Below, one piece after another: positions 22,553-36,764 of a stretch of DNA of 64,000 bases. This stretch comes from Rutidosis leptorrhynchoides (Eukaryota; Streptophyta; Magnoliopsida; Asterales; Asteraceae): NCBI RefSeq assembly GCF_046630445.1, contig NC_092340.1, forward strand, positions 15,974,001 through 16,038,000, in the 5' to 3' direction. Under the pieces are notes generated by a model. It did not search any database and was not told where the DNA came from. It worked only from the letters and a program-made list of their open reading frames with translations. The translations under genes and the position numbers were made by a program. Numbering within the stretch: position 1 is the stretch's first letter; every line of letters starts with the position of its first letter.

Positions 22553-25516
22553 TAACTATCAAGAAAGGGTGCTATGCTATCCTAGCACATGTTAATAAAG
22601 TCGAAACGAAGGAAAAAGAGAAGAGCATCAACGACGTGCCTATGGCAAGAGATTTTCCTCAAGTCTTTCCGAAAGAGTTGCCGGGATTACTTCCATTTAG
22701 ATCTGTAGAATTTCAAATAGATCTAGTACCAGGAGCTATACCAGTGGCTCGTGCTCCATACAGACTTGCACCGTCTGAGATGAAAGAGTTACAAAGCCAG
22801 TTACAAGAATTACTGGACTGTGGATTCATTCGACCGAGTACTTCACCGTGGGGAGCTCCAATTTTATTCGTCAAGAAGAAAGATGGATCCTTCCGAATGT
22901 ATATAGATTACCGCGAATTAAACAAGTTAACTATCAAGAATCGATACCCATTACCGAGAATTGATGACTTGTTTGATCAGCTGCAAGGATCACGTGTTTA
23001 CTCCAAAATCAATCTAAGATCGGGATATCATCAGTTGCGTGTCAAAGAAGAATATATTCCAAAAACCGCATTTCGGACACGCTACGGTCATTATGAATTT
23101 TTAGTCATGCCGTTCGGGCTGACAAACGCACCAGCTGTATTCATGGACCTCATGAATCGGGTATGCAGTCCGTATTTGGATAAGTTTGTTATCGTCTTTA
23201 TTGATGATATTCTTATTTATTCCAAAAATGACAAGAACATGAACAACATTTAAGGTTGGTGCTGGAACTGTTGAAGAAAGAACAGTTATACGCAAAGTTT
23301 TCTAAGTGCGCCTTTTGGTTAAAGGAAGTACAATTCCTTGGTCACATCGTGAGCAGTCAAGGAATTCAGGTCGATCCTGTGAAGGTTGAAGCCATTGAAA
23401 AATGGGAAACCCCAAAGACTCCGACGTAAATACGCTAATTTTTGGGTCTTGCTGGCTATTACAAAAGGTTTATTCAAGATTTTTCCCGGATAGCCAAACC
23501 ATTGACAACATTAACACATAAAGGGAAGAAGTACGAATGGACTTCTGAGCAGGAAGCCGCATTTCAATTATTGAAGAAGAAGTTGACTACATCGCCTATT
23601 CTATCGTTACCTGAAGGAAATGATGATTTTGTAATTTATTGTGACGCTTCGCGACAAGGTTTTGGTTGTGTACTCATGCAACAAAAGAAGGTTATTGCAT
23701 ATGCATCCTGACAACTGAAGATTCATGAACAAAATTATACGACTCATGATCTAGAATTGGGAGCAGTGGTGTTTGCATTAAAGATTTGGAGACACTACTT
23801 GTACGGGGTTAAATGTACTATGTATACCGACCATAAAAGCCTTCAACATATCTTCAACCAAAAACAACTGAACATAAGGTAACGTAGGTGGGTCGAGCTA
23901 ATAAACGACTATGATTGTGAAACTCGCTATCATCCCGGGAAAGCAAATGTAGTAGCAGATGCTTTAAGCAGGAAGGAAAGAGAGCCGATTCGAGTACGGG
24001 CAATGAATATGAAGATTCATACAAACCTGACTACACAAATAAAGGAGGCTCAACGAGGAGCTCTTACTGAAGAAAACTTTGGAAATGAGATGCTCAAGGG
24101 TTTAGTCAAGCAACTTGAGATACGAGAAGACGGAACCCGGTATTTTGATGGACGTATTTGGGTACCGAAGTTTAAAGGGTTAAGAAAATTGGTTTTGGAT
24201 GAGGCACATAAGACGAGATACTCGATACATCCCGGAGCTGGAAAGATGTATCAAGATCTTAAGGCACACTTTTGGTGGCCAAATTTGAAAGCTGATATTG
24301 CAACATACATTGGAGAATGTTTAACTTGCTCCAAAGTCAAGGCGGAATATCAGAAACCATCAGGTTTGCTTCAACAACCAGAAATCCCTGAATGGAAATG
24401 GGAATGTATTACTATGAATTTCATCACGAAGCTACCAAAGACTGCATGGGGTTATGACACCATTTGGGTAATTGTCGATCATCTCACCAAATCTGCACAT
24501 TTTCTACCTATGAAGGAAATGGATAAGATGGAGAAATTGGTATGATTATACATGAAGGAAGTTGTTTCAATACATGGAGTACCTATTTCCATTATCTCTG
24601 ATCGCGACGGTAGGTTTACGTCAAGGTTTTGGCAATCACTACATGAAGCTCTAGGGACTCGTCTGAATATGAGCACTGTATATCATCCTCAGACCGATGG
24701 GCAAAGTGAAAGGACCATTCAGACTCTTGAAGACATGCTTAGAGCATGTGTGATCGATTTTGGAAACGGATGGGATAAATATTTACCATTGGCAGAGTTC
24801 TCGTATAACAACAGTTATCATACGAGTATTAATGCTGCACCATTCGAAGCACTTTATAGAAGAAAGTGTAGATCCCCTATCTGTTGGAACGAAGTAGGTG
24901 ACAGACAACTGACTGGTCCCGAGATCATACAGGAGACTACTGAAAAGATTGTGCAAATCAAGGAGAGATTGAAGACCGCCCAAAGTCGTCAAAAGAGCTA
25001 TGCTGATGTTCGAAGGAAGCCGTTAGAATTTCAGGTTGATGACATGGTTATGTTAAAGGTGTCATCTCGTAAAGGTGTGACACGCTTTGGTAAAAGGGGT
25101 AAATTGAACCCAAGATACGTAGGACCATTCAAGATCATCGAACGTATTGGACCTGTGGCTTATCGACTTAAGCTACCAAAACAACTTGCTGGAGTACACA
25201 ATACCTTTCACGTCTCGAACCTAAGGAAACGCCTTGCAAAAGAAGACCTCACTGTTCCTCTTGAAGAAATCCAAATCGACGATAAACTGCATTTTATAGA
25301 AGAGCCTGTCAAAATCATGGATCGTGAAGTCAAACGGCTCAAGCAAAGTAACATACCTATAGTTAGGGTTCGTTGGAATGCTCGAAGAGGTCCTGAGTTT
25401 ACTTGGGAAAGATAGGACCAGATGAAATAGAAATATCTACAGCTGTTTACAAACACCGCCCATTGAATAGGTATTACTTCAAATTTCGGGACGAAATTTC
25501 TTTAACGGGTAGGTAC
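22553..25516 (+). pseudogene. pol remnant, copy 1 (RT, RNase H, integrase, chromodomain-like end)
   Basis: Reverse transcriptase is recognisable by [11 protein letters not shown] and VIVFIDDIL, RNase H by [14 protein letters not shown], and integrase by its zinc-binding head ([12 protein letters not shown]) and core ([19 protein letters not shown]). The last part ([17 protein letters not shown]) is chromodomain-like, pointing to a Tekay/Del-type chromovirus. Gag and protease are absent. It is a fossil with about four breaks. It ends in a purine-rich stretch before LTR 2, as expected for the family. Confidence 0.88.
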
Positions 25517-27074
25517 TGTCATGACCCGGATTTTTCCATGATTATATATTGAACAATATTAATATTTACATGATTAAATATTTCCAACATATTAAGCAAT
25601 CAAACTTTTTAAGACTTGATTAATTGAAATGAATTTTATGTAAACGTGTGACCACCCAAATTGTCTGATGATTCACGAACGTTATAACTTGTAAATAACA
25701 TGATAATATATATGAACTTATATATATATATATTTAACATGATGAAATTATAATTAAGTATCTCATTAAGTATATTAACAATGAACTATATACATAAAAT
25801 GAGACTACTAACTTAAGGATTTCGAAACGATATATATACGTAACGATTATCGTTGTAATAACGTTTTAATATTTATATATCGTATTAAGATATATTAACA
25901 CACTATGTTATCATGATAATATAACAATTTAACATCCCATTAGATATAATAACAATGGGATTAATTACATTTAACAAGGTCGTTAACTTAAAGGTTTCGA
26001 AACAACACTTACATGTAACGACTAACGATGATTTAATGACTCAGTTAAAGTGTATATATATATATATAGTGTATTAAGATGTATTAATACACATTTGATG
26101 GACTTCAATACATATATCAAAACACTCTTACTTAACAAAAATAATCACAATTGTATTCCCATTTGTTTTCATCAAGAATTCTACTCGTATTCGCTCGGTA
26201 TTTGCACTCGTATTATACCCAGCTTCTAGATGTATTTACTATTGGTATATACCAATAAAAATATGCTCCTTAGTAGCCTTAAATGATTAAGGAACATGTG
26301 GAACTAACCATTTGTCAAGTAGCATGAATTATTTAGCAAGAAAACAAAATTAAGAATCTTTTTTTTTCTTTATAAACTAAAAACGTTTTTATGCATACAC
26401 ACCATTTCTTCATTCCATTTTCTCATACTTACACTCCCAATTCTCTCTCAAAATACTCCTAACTTCATACTTGATCATCTCCAAGTATTTTCCCCATCAT
26501 TTAGCTTCAATTACAAGCTTTAATTATCATAAAAACAACCTAGAATCAAGAAGTTGCAAGATTACTTCCAATCTTTTTAATCCAATCCAACAACTCATCA
26601 AAGATCAAGAACTTCCATATAATCTCAGTACCTTTTCATTCTTAATCAAGGTAATAATCATATCCAAGCTTTGGTTTAATTCCTATAAACATAACTACCT
26701 TAAATCAAGTAGTAATCTTACTTGAACTTGTTTTCGTGTCTTGATTCTGCTTCAAGAAATTCCAATCCATCAAAGATCCTTTGAAGCTCAAGTTATTTTC
26801 TCATCATTTCTAGTAGGTTTACCTACTATACTTGAGGTAGTAATGATGTTCATAGCATCATTCGATTCATATATATATAACTATCTTATTCGAAGATTTA
26901 AACTTGTAATCACTAGAACATAGTTTAGTTAATTCTAAACTTGTTCGCAAACAAAGTTAATCCTTCTAACATAACTTTTAAAATCCACTAAACACATGTT
27001 CTATATCTATATGATATGCTAAATTAATGATTTAAAACCTGTAAACACGAAGAACACCGTAAAACCAGACATAC
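25517..27074 (+). repeat. LTR 2 of the composite, shared by both units
   Basis: About 1558 bp, ending at the same base as LTR 1. Its sequence is almost identical to the matching part of LTR 3, closer than to LTR 1. That is the pattern expected if the middle LTR arose by exchange between the 3' LTR and a truncated 5' LTR. Confidence 0.9.
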
Positions 27075-30038
27075 TAACTATCAAGAAAGGGTGCTATGCT
27101 ATCCTAGCACATGTTAATAAAGTCGAAACGAAGGAAAAAGAGAAGAGCATCAACGACGTGCCTATGGCAAGAGATTTTCCTCAAGTCTTTCCGAAAGAGT
27201 TGCCGGGATTACTTCCATTTAGATCTGTAGAATTTCAAATAGATCTAGTACCAGGAGCTATACCAGTGGCTCGTGCTCCATACAGACTTGCACCGTCTGA
27301 GATGAAAGAGTTACAAAGCCAGTTACAAGAATTACTGGACTGTGGATTCATTCGACCGAGTACTTCACCGTGGGGAGCTCCAATTTTATTCTTCAAGAAG
27401 AAAGATGGATCCTTCCGAATGTATATAGATTACCGCGAATTAAACAAGTTAACTATCAAGAATCGATACCCATTACCGAGAATTGATGACTTGTTTGATC
27501 AGCTGCAAGGATCACGTGTTTACTCCAAAATCAATCTAAGATCGGGATATCATCAGTTGCGTGTCAAAGAAGAATATATTCCAAAAACCGCATTTCGGAC
27601 ACGTTACGGTCATTATGAATTTTTAGTCATGCCGTTCGGGCTGACAAACGCACCATCTGTATTCATGGACCTCATGAATCGGGTATGCAGTCCGTATTTG
27701 GATAAGTTTGTTATCGTCTTTATTGATGATATTCTTATTTATTCCAAAAATGACAAGAACATGAACAACATTTAAGGTTGGTGCTGGAACTGTTGAAGAA
27801 AGAACAGTTATACGCAAAGTTTTCTAAGTGCGCCTTTTGGTTAAAGGAAGTACAATTCCTTGGTCACATCGTGAGCAGTCAAGGAATTCAGGTCGATCCT
27901 GTGAAGGTTGAAGCCATTGAAAAATGGGAAACCCCAAAGACTCCGACGTAAATACGCTAATTTTTGGGTCTTGCTGGCTATTACAAAAGGTTTATTCAAG
28001 ATTTTTCCCGGATAGCCAAACCATTGACAACATTAACACATAAAGGGAAGAAGTACGAATGGACTTCTGAGCAGGAAGCCGCATTTCAATTATTGAAGAA
28101 GAAGTTGACTACATCGCCTATTCTATCGTTACCTGAAGGAAATGATGATTTTGTAATTTATTGTGACGCTTCGCGACAAGGTTTTGGTTGTGTACTCATG
28201 CAACAAAAGAAGGTTATTGCATATGCATCCCGACAACTGAAGATTCATGAACAAAATTATACGACTCATGATCTAGAATTGGGAGCAGTGGTGTTTGCAT
28301 TAAAGATTTGGAGACACTACTTGTACGGGGTTAAATGTACTATGTATACCGACCATAAAATCCTTCAACATATCTTCAACCAAAAACAACTGAACATAAG
28401 GTAACGTAGGTGGGTCGAGCTAATAAACGACTATGATTGTGAAATTCGCTATCATCCCGGGAAAGCAAATGTAGTAGCAGATGCTTTAAGCAGGAAGGAA
28501 AGAGAGCCGATTCGAGTACGGGCAATGAATATGAAGATTCATACAAACCTGACTACACAAATAAAGGAGGCTCAACGAGGAGCCCTTACTGAAGAAAACT
28601 TTGGAAATGAGATGCTCAAGGGTTTAGTCAAGCAACTTGAGATACGAGAAGACGGAACCCGGTATTTTGATGGACGTATTTGGGTACCGAAGTTTAAAGG
28701 GTTAAGAAAATTGGTTTTGGATGAGGCACATAAGACGAGATACTCGATACATCCCGGAGCTGGAAAGATGTATCAAGATCTTAAGGCACACTTTTGGTGG
28801 CCAAATTTGAAAGCTGATATTGCAACATACATTGGAGAATGTTTAACTTGCTCCAAAGTCAAGGCGGAATATCAGAAACCATCAGGTTTGCTTCAACAAC
28901 CAGAAATCCCTGAATGGAAATGGGAATGTATTACTATGAATTTCATCACGAAGCTACCAAAGACTGCATGGGGTTATGACACCATTTGGGTAATTGTCGA
29001 TCGTCTCACCAAATCTGCACATTTCCTACCTATGAAGGAAATGGATAAGATGGAGAAATTGGTATGATTATACATGAAGGAAGTTGTTTCAATACATGGA
29101 GTACCTATTTCCATTATCTCTGATCGCGACGGTAGGTTTACGTCAAGGTTTTGGCAATCACTACATGAAGCTCTAGGGACTCGTCTGGATATGAGCACTG
29201 TATATCATCCTCAGACCGATGGGCAAAGTGAAAGGACCATTCAGACTCTTGAAGACATGCTTAGAGCATGTGTGATCGATTTTGGAAACGGATGGGATAA
29301 ATATTTACCATTGACAGAGTTCTCGTATAACAACAGTTATCATACGAGTATTAATGCTGCACCATTCGAAGCACTTTATAGAAGAAAGTGTAGATCCCCT
29401 ATCTGTTGGAACGAAGTAGGTGACAGACAACTGACTGGTCCCGAGATCATACAGGAGACTACTGAAAAGATTGTGCAAATCAAGGAGAGATTGAAGACCG
29501 CCCAAAGTCGTCAAAAGAGCTATGCTGATGTTCGAAGGAAGCCGTTAGAATTTCAGGTTGATGACATGGTTATGTTAAAGGTGTCATCTCGTAAAGGTGT
29601 GACACGCTTTGGTAAAAGGGGTAAATTGAACCCAAGATACGTAGGACCATTCAAGATCATCGAACGTATTGGACATGTGGCTTATCGACTTAAGCTACCA
29701 AAACAACTTGCTGGAGTACACAATACCTTTCACGTCTCGAACCTAAGGAAACGCCTTGCAAAAGAAGACCTCACTGTTCCTCTTGAAGAAATCCAAATCG
29801 ACGAGAAACTGCATTTTATAGAAGAGCCTGTCAAAATCATGGATCGTGAAGTCAAACGGCTCAAGCAAAGTAACATACCTATAGTTAGGGTTCGTTGGAA
29901 TGCTCGAAGAGGTCCTGAGTTTACTTGGGAAAGATAGGACCAGATGAAATAGAAATATCTACAGCTGTTTACAAACACCGCCCATTGAATAGGTATTACT
30001 TCAAATTTCGGGACGAAATTTCTTTAACGGGTAGGTAC
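27075..30038 (+). pseudogene. pol remnant, copy 2
   Basis: Same content and order as copy 1 (RT, RNase H, integrase, chromodomain-like end). By eye it differs by roughly a dozen substitutions over about 3 kb. It shares most of the breaks of copy 1, about three or four in all, so the unit was already broken when it was duplicated. Confidence 0.88.
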
Positions 30039-33000
30039 TGTCATGACCCGGATTTTTCCATGATTATATATTGAACAATATTAATATTTACATGATTAAA
30101 TATTTCCAACATATTAAGCAATCAAACTTTTTAAGACTTGATTAATTGAAATGAATTTTATGTAAACGTGTGACCACCCAAATTGTCTGATGATTCACGA
30201 ACGTTATAACTTGTAAATAACATGATAATATATATGAACTTATATATATATTTAACATGATGAAATGATAATTAAGTATCTCATTAAGTATATTAACAAT
30301 GAACTATATACATAAAATGAGACTACTAACTTAAGGATTTCGAAACGATATATATACGTAACGATTATCGTTGTAATAACGTTTTAATATTTATATATCG
30401 TATTAAGATATATTAACACACTATGTTATCATGATAATATAACAATTTAACATCCCATTAGATATAATAACAATGGGATTAATTACATTTAACAAGGTCG
30501 TTAACTTAAAGGTTTCGAAACAACACTTACATGTAACGACTAACGATGATTTAATGACTCAGTTAAAATGTATATATATATATAGTGTATTAAGATGTAT
30601 TAATACACATTTGAATGACTTCAATACATATATCAAAACACTCTTACTTAACAAAAATAATCACAATTGTATTCCCATTTGTTTTCATCAAGAATTCTAC
30701 TCGTATTCGCTCGGTATTTGCACTCGTATTATACCCAGCTTCTAGATGTATTTACTATTGGTATATACCAATAAAAATATGCTCCTTAGTAGCCTTAAAT
30801 GATTAAGGAACATGTGGAACTAACCATTTGTCAAGTAGCATGAATTATTTAGCAAGAAAACAAAATTAAGAATCTTTTTTTTTCTTTATAAACTAAAAAC
30901 GTTTTTATGCATACACACCATTTCTTCATTCCATTTTCTCATACTTACACTCCCAATTCTCTCTCAAAATACTCCTAACTTCATACTTGATCATCTCCAA
31001 GTATTTTCCCCATCATTTAGCTTCAATTACAAGCTTTAATTATCATAAAAACAACCTAGAATCAAGAAGTTGCAAGATTACTTCCAATCTTTTTAATCCA
31101 ATCCAACAACTCATCAAAGATCAAGAACTTCCATATAATCTCAGTACCTTTTCATTCTTAATCAAGGTAATAATCATATCCAAGCTTTGGTTTAATTCCT
31201 ATAAACATAACTACCTTAAATCAAGTAGTAATCTTACTTGAACTTGTTTTCGTGTCTTGATTCTGCTTCAAGAAATTCCAATCCATCAAAGATCCTTTGA
31301 AGCTCAAGTTATTTTCTCATCATTTCTAGTAGGTTTACCTACTATACTTGAGGTAGTAATGATGTTCATAGCATCATTCGATTCATATATATATAACTAT
31401 CTTATTCGAAGATTTAAACTTGTAATCACTAGAACATAGTTTAGTTAATTCTAAACTTGTTCGCAAACAAAGTTAATCCTTCTAACATAACTTTTAAAAT
31501 CCACTAAACACATGTTCTATATCTATATGATATGCTAAATTAATGATTTAAAACCTGTAAACACGAAGAACACCGTAAAACCGGACATACGCCGTCGTAG
31601 TAAAACCGGGGGCTGTTTTGGGTTGGATAATTAAAAACTATGATAAACTTTGATTTAAAAGTTGTTCTTATGAGAAAATGATATTTCTTATGAACATGAA
31701 ACTATATCCAAAAATCATGGTTAAACTCAAAGTGAAAGTATGTTTTTCAAAATGGTCATCAAGATGTCGTTTTTCGACGGAAATGACTACCTCTTTCAAA
31801 TATGACTTGTAACCTGTAACTCTGACTATAAACCACTACTTTTTCAGTTTAGTTCTAAATACTACAGTTCATTATGAAACCATAGCAATTTGATTCACTT
31901 TAAACGGAGTTGTAATGAATATTTGGCGAGCAAAACAAAATCTGTTAAAATTAACGTTGTATGGACGAAATTTATATTGTAAAAGCTATATTAACCATAT
32001 CCTTGCTAACTTTTCCTATATATATTTGGACATGTTATCATTAGTATAACAAAATATTATAATCTTAGTTAATTCCGAGATTGTATATATATAATAATCT
32101 TGGTACATTCCATGACAATAAGTATATAATACGTTTTGATAAATCCTAAGACAATAAGTATACAATACGTTTTTGATAAATTCTAAGACAATACGTATAC
32201 AATACGTCTCTGGGTTGATGCAAAGACAATACATATACAATACGTCGTGAGGTAATTCTAAGATTATATATATACCGATTATTGGACTGTTGGACATTTC
32301 GGACTATTTTGGACTACTAACAAAGGACTACTAACATAAAAATGTTAAAAAAATTAATATATAAGTATTCTATGAACTTGTTTTATTTGATTCACATGTC
32401 GTATTATTATCTGAATCATTATTATTGTTATAGGTTCGTGAATCCAAGGACGACGACCATATTTTTAATAAGCTGAAAACTTATTATTAATATACTTTTA
32501 CTACCGTGAGTATATAGTCCCATTTTTAAACTCTAAAAATATTTTAGGATGAGAATACATGCATTTTATGTTTTACGCCACGGACACAAGTACTTAAAAT
32601 ATATTCTACGTTGAGTTGTACCACCTTGCATATCTTCCCTAATAGCTTGGTAACTAATATTTACATGTTGTAAGAATATGTAAGCGCGAATCCTGTTGAT
32701 AGATCTATCGGGTTTGACAACCCCAACCGGGCTAGTCGCTCTAGTATCGTAAACGGTTGCATAGTACTTCGTTTTTACTACACTTGGTACAGTGTAGGGA
32801 GATTTCATTATAAAGGGAATATGCTACATTTATGGTTAAGTATGGTTACCGAAGCGCTCAACAACTTATAGAATATCTTTATTGAAATATTTATAACTAT
32901 GAAATCTTGTGGTCTATATTTATATCGATGCTAGCTTTAAACCTATATACCTCACCAACCTTTGTGTTGACTGTTTAAGCATGTTTATTCTCAGGTCCTT

Positions 33001-33334
33001 AAGAAAGTCTTCCGCTGTTGCATTATATGAGCAAGCTGTGCATGGAGTCTCATGCTTTTGTTTAAATGAAGTGTTGCATTCAATAAAACATTTGTCATGT
33101 ATTATATTCGACTGATATGTCACGTGTGTAGTATTTGAAAACCGATGTATTATGGGGATTATTTCTTAAATAATTGCCCACTTGTTTAAAACATGCATTA
33201 TGTATAATAAGGGTGTGTCTTTTTATGAAACGAATACAATATTTTCTAAAATGTATCATATAGAGGTCAAATACCTCACTATGGGACCAATGAATAACGT
33301 ACCACGTTTATAGTAATATGGACGAGTCGTTTCA
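30039..33334 (+). repeat. LTR 3 of the composite, full length (3.3 kb)
   Basis: Continues past the point where LTRs 1 and 2 stop (31590) to the TTTCA terminus beside the target duplication. The extra 1.7 kb shows what the other two LTRs lost. Its last part resembles the ends of the two solo LTRs in the window, so the three belong to related families. No gene. Confidence 0.85.
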
Positions 33335-33596
33335 GTTTTGGATCAATGGGAATTTACACTGTACACCTTATGTTTGTCTTGAGAGTGGTCATTCTTTTAT
33401 AGGTACATTTTTTGATAACATATAAGATGATGGAAAATCGTCAAGTTGGCAATGGGCTAATATTGGTTTTTATGCTTTGATTACTACTAACAAGTAAAAA
33501 TATTAATATTATTTTTTACATCCATTTTACATTACTTTGAATGATCTTTGTATTCAGATTAGGATGAGTAATGATCTTTATCTTTATGTTTCTTAG

Positions 33597-35500
33597 ATGT
33601 TGTGAGAAGAGTGGTTAACCTCATTCGGTTTAAAACCATTAAAGATAAAAGTGGTGAAAGGAAGTCAGTTGAATTTCAGTTACAAAGTCCAAGGTAATAC
33701 ATGTGTAAACGTTCATTCTAATTAAAGAATCCCTTCAATAATATTTCATAGTCTTTTTGCATACTAATAATTTTATTGGTTATTTTACAGTGGTAAAATA
33801 ATCAGATGCGCTCTCTGTGGAGAGCATGTAAGCAGATTATTTACAGCTGCCAAAAAAAAGTCATGATGATAACATTCCACTATTTGCTTTAATCCATAAC
33901 TGTAAGCTCGGAGATTGGGAATGTGAGAAATACATATAACAGGATGTGTAGTATATCTCAGCATTACTATATTCATTTAAATTAAATTTTATTTGTCTAC
34001 CATCCAGGGCCACAAGTCAGTAACATATTCTGTGGAACTAAATTGTATTTGAATGAGGATGCTGAGCCCATAGCTATGTTCAACTCATTGTAAGTTATTA
34101 CCATATTATGTTACTCACTAATTCAATGACTGTTTCCTATGTATCATGGTTTTCGATAATATGCCATCATATCTTTTTGAGGAATCAATAATAAAACATG
34201 TGGTGCAATTCTCACTTTCAAATAATCCTGACCTATAGCATCTGCTTGAAGTACCTACCATCTCTGATGAGTTTCAAGAGGATGAAATGTCTTTGTTATC
34301 CAGATTTAAAAACCATCGTGCAGTAAGAATGGCTGATATTGATAGTGTCCTTAAGGTATGATGTTTATTTACTTGCTTTGATCCTTTGATTTATATAAAT
34401 TTACATATACGAGTTGATTAAAAACATTTGTCTAAATTGTATGTTTAATGAATGATTTCACAAGGATGTGAATTTATTTGTTAGTGGCAGAGTCGTGAGG
34501 GTTCATGACAATGATGGATGGTTTATGCGATATTGTGTTAAGTGTGAAAAGAAATTGGTAGACGTATACTCGCTTGAAAAAGAGGAGTCCATCTGGTGGT
34601 GTGTGAAATGTAATGATGAAGTTACATGGGTTCCTAAGTATCTTTCTTTAAATCCATTTTGGTAAAAAAAAAAAAAAACTGACCTCATTTTAATCTAATA
34701 CAGGATCCGTACTACCGTGTGAGTAAGTGTTAAGAGTGGTAGCAGTGATTTCATAATGTTACACAGTTGTCCAAGGTTGCTTGACGAACTGCTGCTTGGC
34801 TCCATGCTAAGGCTGGAGCTGTAAGTTTTCATATTAGTATTATGAACGCATATGTTTCTATTATTCAAAATTAAGATTTTCCTGTGTGCTCATTAGATAA
34901 CTTTCCTTCATTTGTGTTTTTAGTGTCAGGTTGTTGATGAGGTGTCGGTTGAGGTTTTGGATGTTAACAACCAAACCTTTGTATTTATAGCGAAGATGAC
35001 TGAATATAACATCAACTACAATAGTTACACTGTTGCAAATGCTACCGATGATACTGAAGTTTTGAATGAGATTAGCCGTAAACTTTTTGAAGCGGATGAG
35101 CCGGTTAACATTGAAGATGATCAAACTGTTTTCCGAACACCGAAACCATACAAGGTGAACATCTGTATAATAGCTAAGGTTGACCTACTAGAAATACTAC
35201 ATTATTATCTTTAAACTGTTAAGCATATAGTATTATACTTGATTAGTCATTAATTTCTAGCCAATTAATTTTAAATTGATCCATTTACAGAAAAAGGTCA
35301 GTGGTCGTGAGGTTGTTTCGAGTTCTGGAAAATCAATGGCCGGGGAGTCATCCGATAGAAAATGCAAGAGTATATCCCAAATGAGAGTGTTGATGATGAG
35401 ACCCTTACGGGAGGAACTTATGCTAGAATTGGGGCTCTCAAAATTCCGAAGACGGAATCAATTTGAGTTGGTGGCAGCCATAATCTTGAAGCACTGAAAT
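33597..35500 (+). pseudogene. RPA1-like (replication protein A large subunit) gene remnant carried by the Helitron
   Basis: Several exon-like blocks read in RPA70 order. 33597-33693 gives DVVRRVVNLIRFKTIKDK (OB-fold start). 33791-33910 gives GKIIRCALCGEHVSRLF. 34012-34092 gives GPQVSNIFCGTKLYLNEDAE. 34234-34356 follows. 34465-34637 carries a zinc ribbon with paired CX2C motifs (YCVKCEKK, WWCVKCND). 34924-35154 includes NQTFVFIAKMTEYNINY, matching the C-terminal OB fold. Many block ends carry GT or AG. Frame breaks in at least two blocks, and the loss of the 5' part, make it a pseudogene. RPA-like genes are a known cargo of plant Helitrons; RPA binds single-stranded DNA. A decayed host RPA1 paralogue is the alternative. 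Confidence 0.7.
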
Positions 35501-36764
35501 TTGTGTTTTTATTTAGTATGCATTATTTATGCTACAATAAAAGTGGTCATCAATTTTGAGTAATGTACTGTGGCTACTATAAAATTTATGCTTTTGTTAC
35601 TGTGGCCACTGCTAATTTCTCCATCTTCATTTTTTTACTATATACAATACATTTGATATTATTGCTTATATCACTAGCCTGCGCTTTTTGTTGTGCATAT
35701 ACAAATTCAGAAATTTGTTGTGCTTGATTATCCGATGTATAATTTGGGGAGCTCCAAGTTAATCGAAAAATCTAATAGTGGTGAACGTAAGGGTGATTCT
35801 CCACTTGAGATTATTGATGATCAAAGATACAAAAGATAAAACTATTGTGATTTAAATCAATATCTATTTGGTCCATTATGCGTGATTTTCTTTTCTTTAT
35901 TTTGTTGTCATGCATTGTTTCTGTGGTGTGCACACTTTGAAACAATTACTTATGGTTTTTTGATCGTGGTCCGTTAATGTAAAATTTGTTATTATTTGTG
36001 TATTTTACACACATTTAGCTACATTAAGTTTTTCAATTGTTTCCTTAACACCTAATGGTCTTCACTAATGGTTATCCACGTGTAACAACTTACAAAATGT
36101 CTATATCTCTATAGCTAATTTACTTAAACCGATGGCAACCGATGGATTCTATTAATTTTACTGTCATTATGTTAATGTTTTTAGGGAAACAAGATCCTGG
36201 CCAAAATCGAAAGACAATTAGTTCCATTTTTCCAAAACATCTTTGTAGAGGATAGTTATTTAGATATGTCTGTTTTTAGCGTTGTTGAAAACAAAGAACG
36301 TTACAAGTTGATGGGAACAACATGTTTGAGCTAATGGGAAAATTATCTGTTTTTCAAGACATTTTAGATCAAGGAGATACATCGAGAGCTTTCAACTTAA
36401 AAAAAATCCAAAGGATCCTAATGAAAAAACAAACAGCCAGCGCTCTCTACATAATTCATCAATATGTTAAGAGATTGAAATCATGGAGCAAGCTATGGGA
36501 AACTCGGCCAAAAAACTAGATTCACTTTCGCATAACTGCATTTTTATAAATTTCACATATGCGTCGTAGTATGTTTTGGTCGCATATATTGAACTTTAAT
36601 ATCTGTAGAGATTTAATATGTTAAATGTCGTTTTTTTATGATTTTATGCATTTAACAATAACCAACCTATGGTTACTAATGCTTTAGCAATGATTTGTGT
36701 TTTTTGCGCCACTCAACAGAAGTTACTTAAAGGTTCATACTAACCATAAAACACATACAATAGT
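35501..36764 (+). other. 3' part of the Helitron, unassigned
   Basis: Mostly AT-rich non-coding DNA. A 65-codon frame at 36322-36519 (FELMGKLSVFQDILDQGDTS start) and a short open stretch just before it (36185-36320) have protein-like composition, but I do not recognise them. They could be the end of a captured gene. Confidence 0.4.

Larger units (their letters stand above)
20996..33334 (+). mobile_element. composite gypsy (chromovirus-type) element: LTR-pol-LTR-pol-LTR
   Basis: The outer ends are TGTCATGATCCGG (20996) and GTCGTTTCA (33334), flanked by a perfect 5-bp target duplication gtttt (20991-20995, 33335-33339). Inside are three LTR 5' portions starting at 20996, 25517 and 30039, giving periods of 4521 and 4522 bp, with two nearly identical pol regions between them. 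Only the last LTR is full length. The first two stop at the same base and run directly into pol, so both units share one large internal deletion. It is broken, with about four breaks per pol copy in addition to that deletion. A duplicated unit made by unequal LTR recombination explains the layout. The near identity of the units suggests a recent duplication. Confidence 0.9.

Noticed and set aside
21949-31439. ORFs of 84 and 60 codons that recur three times (21949, 26471, 30987 and just after each)
   Set aside because: They lie at the same place in each of the three LTR copies, have no protein-like features and are simply LTR sequence.
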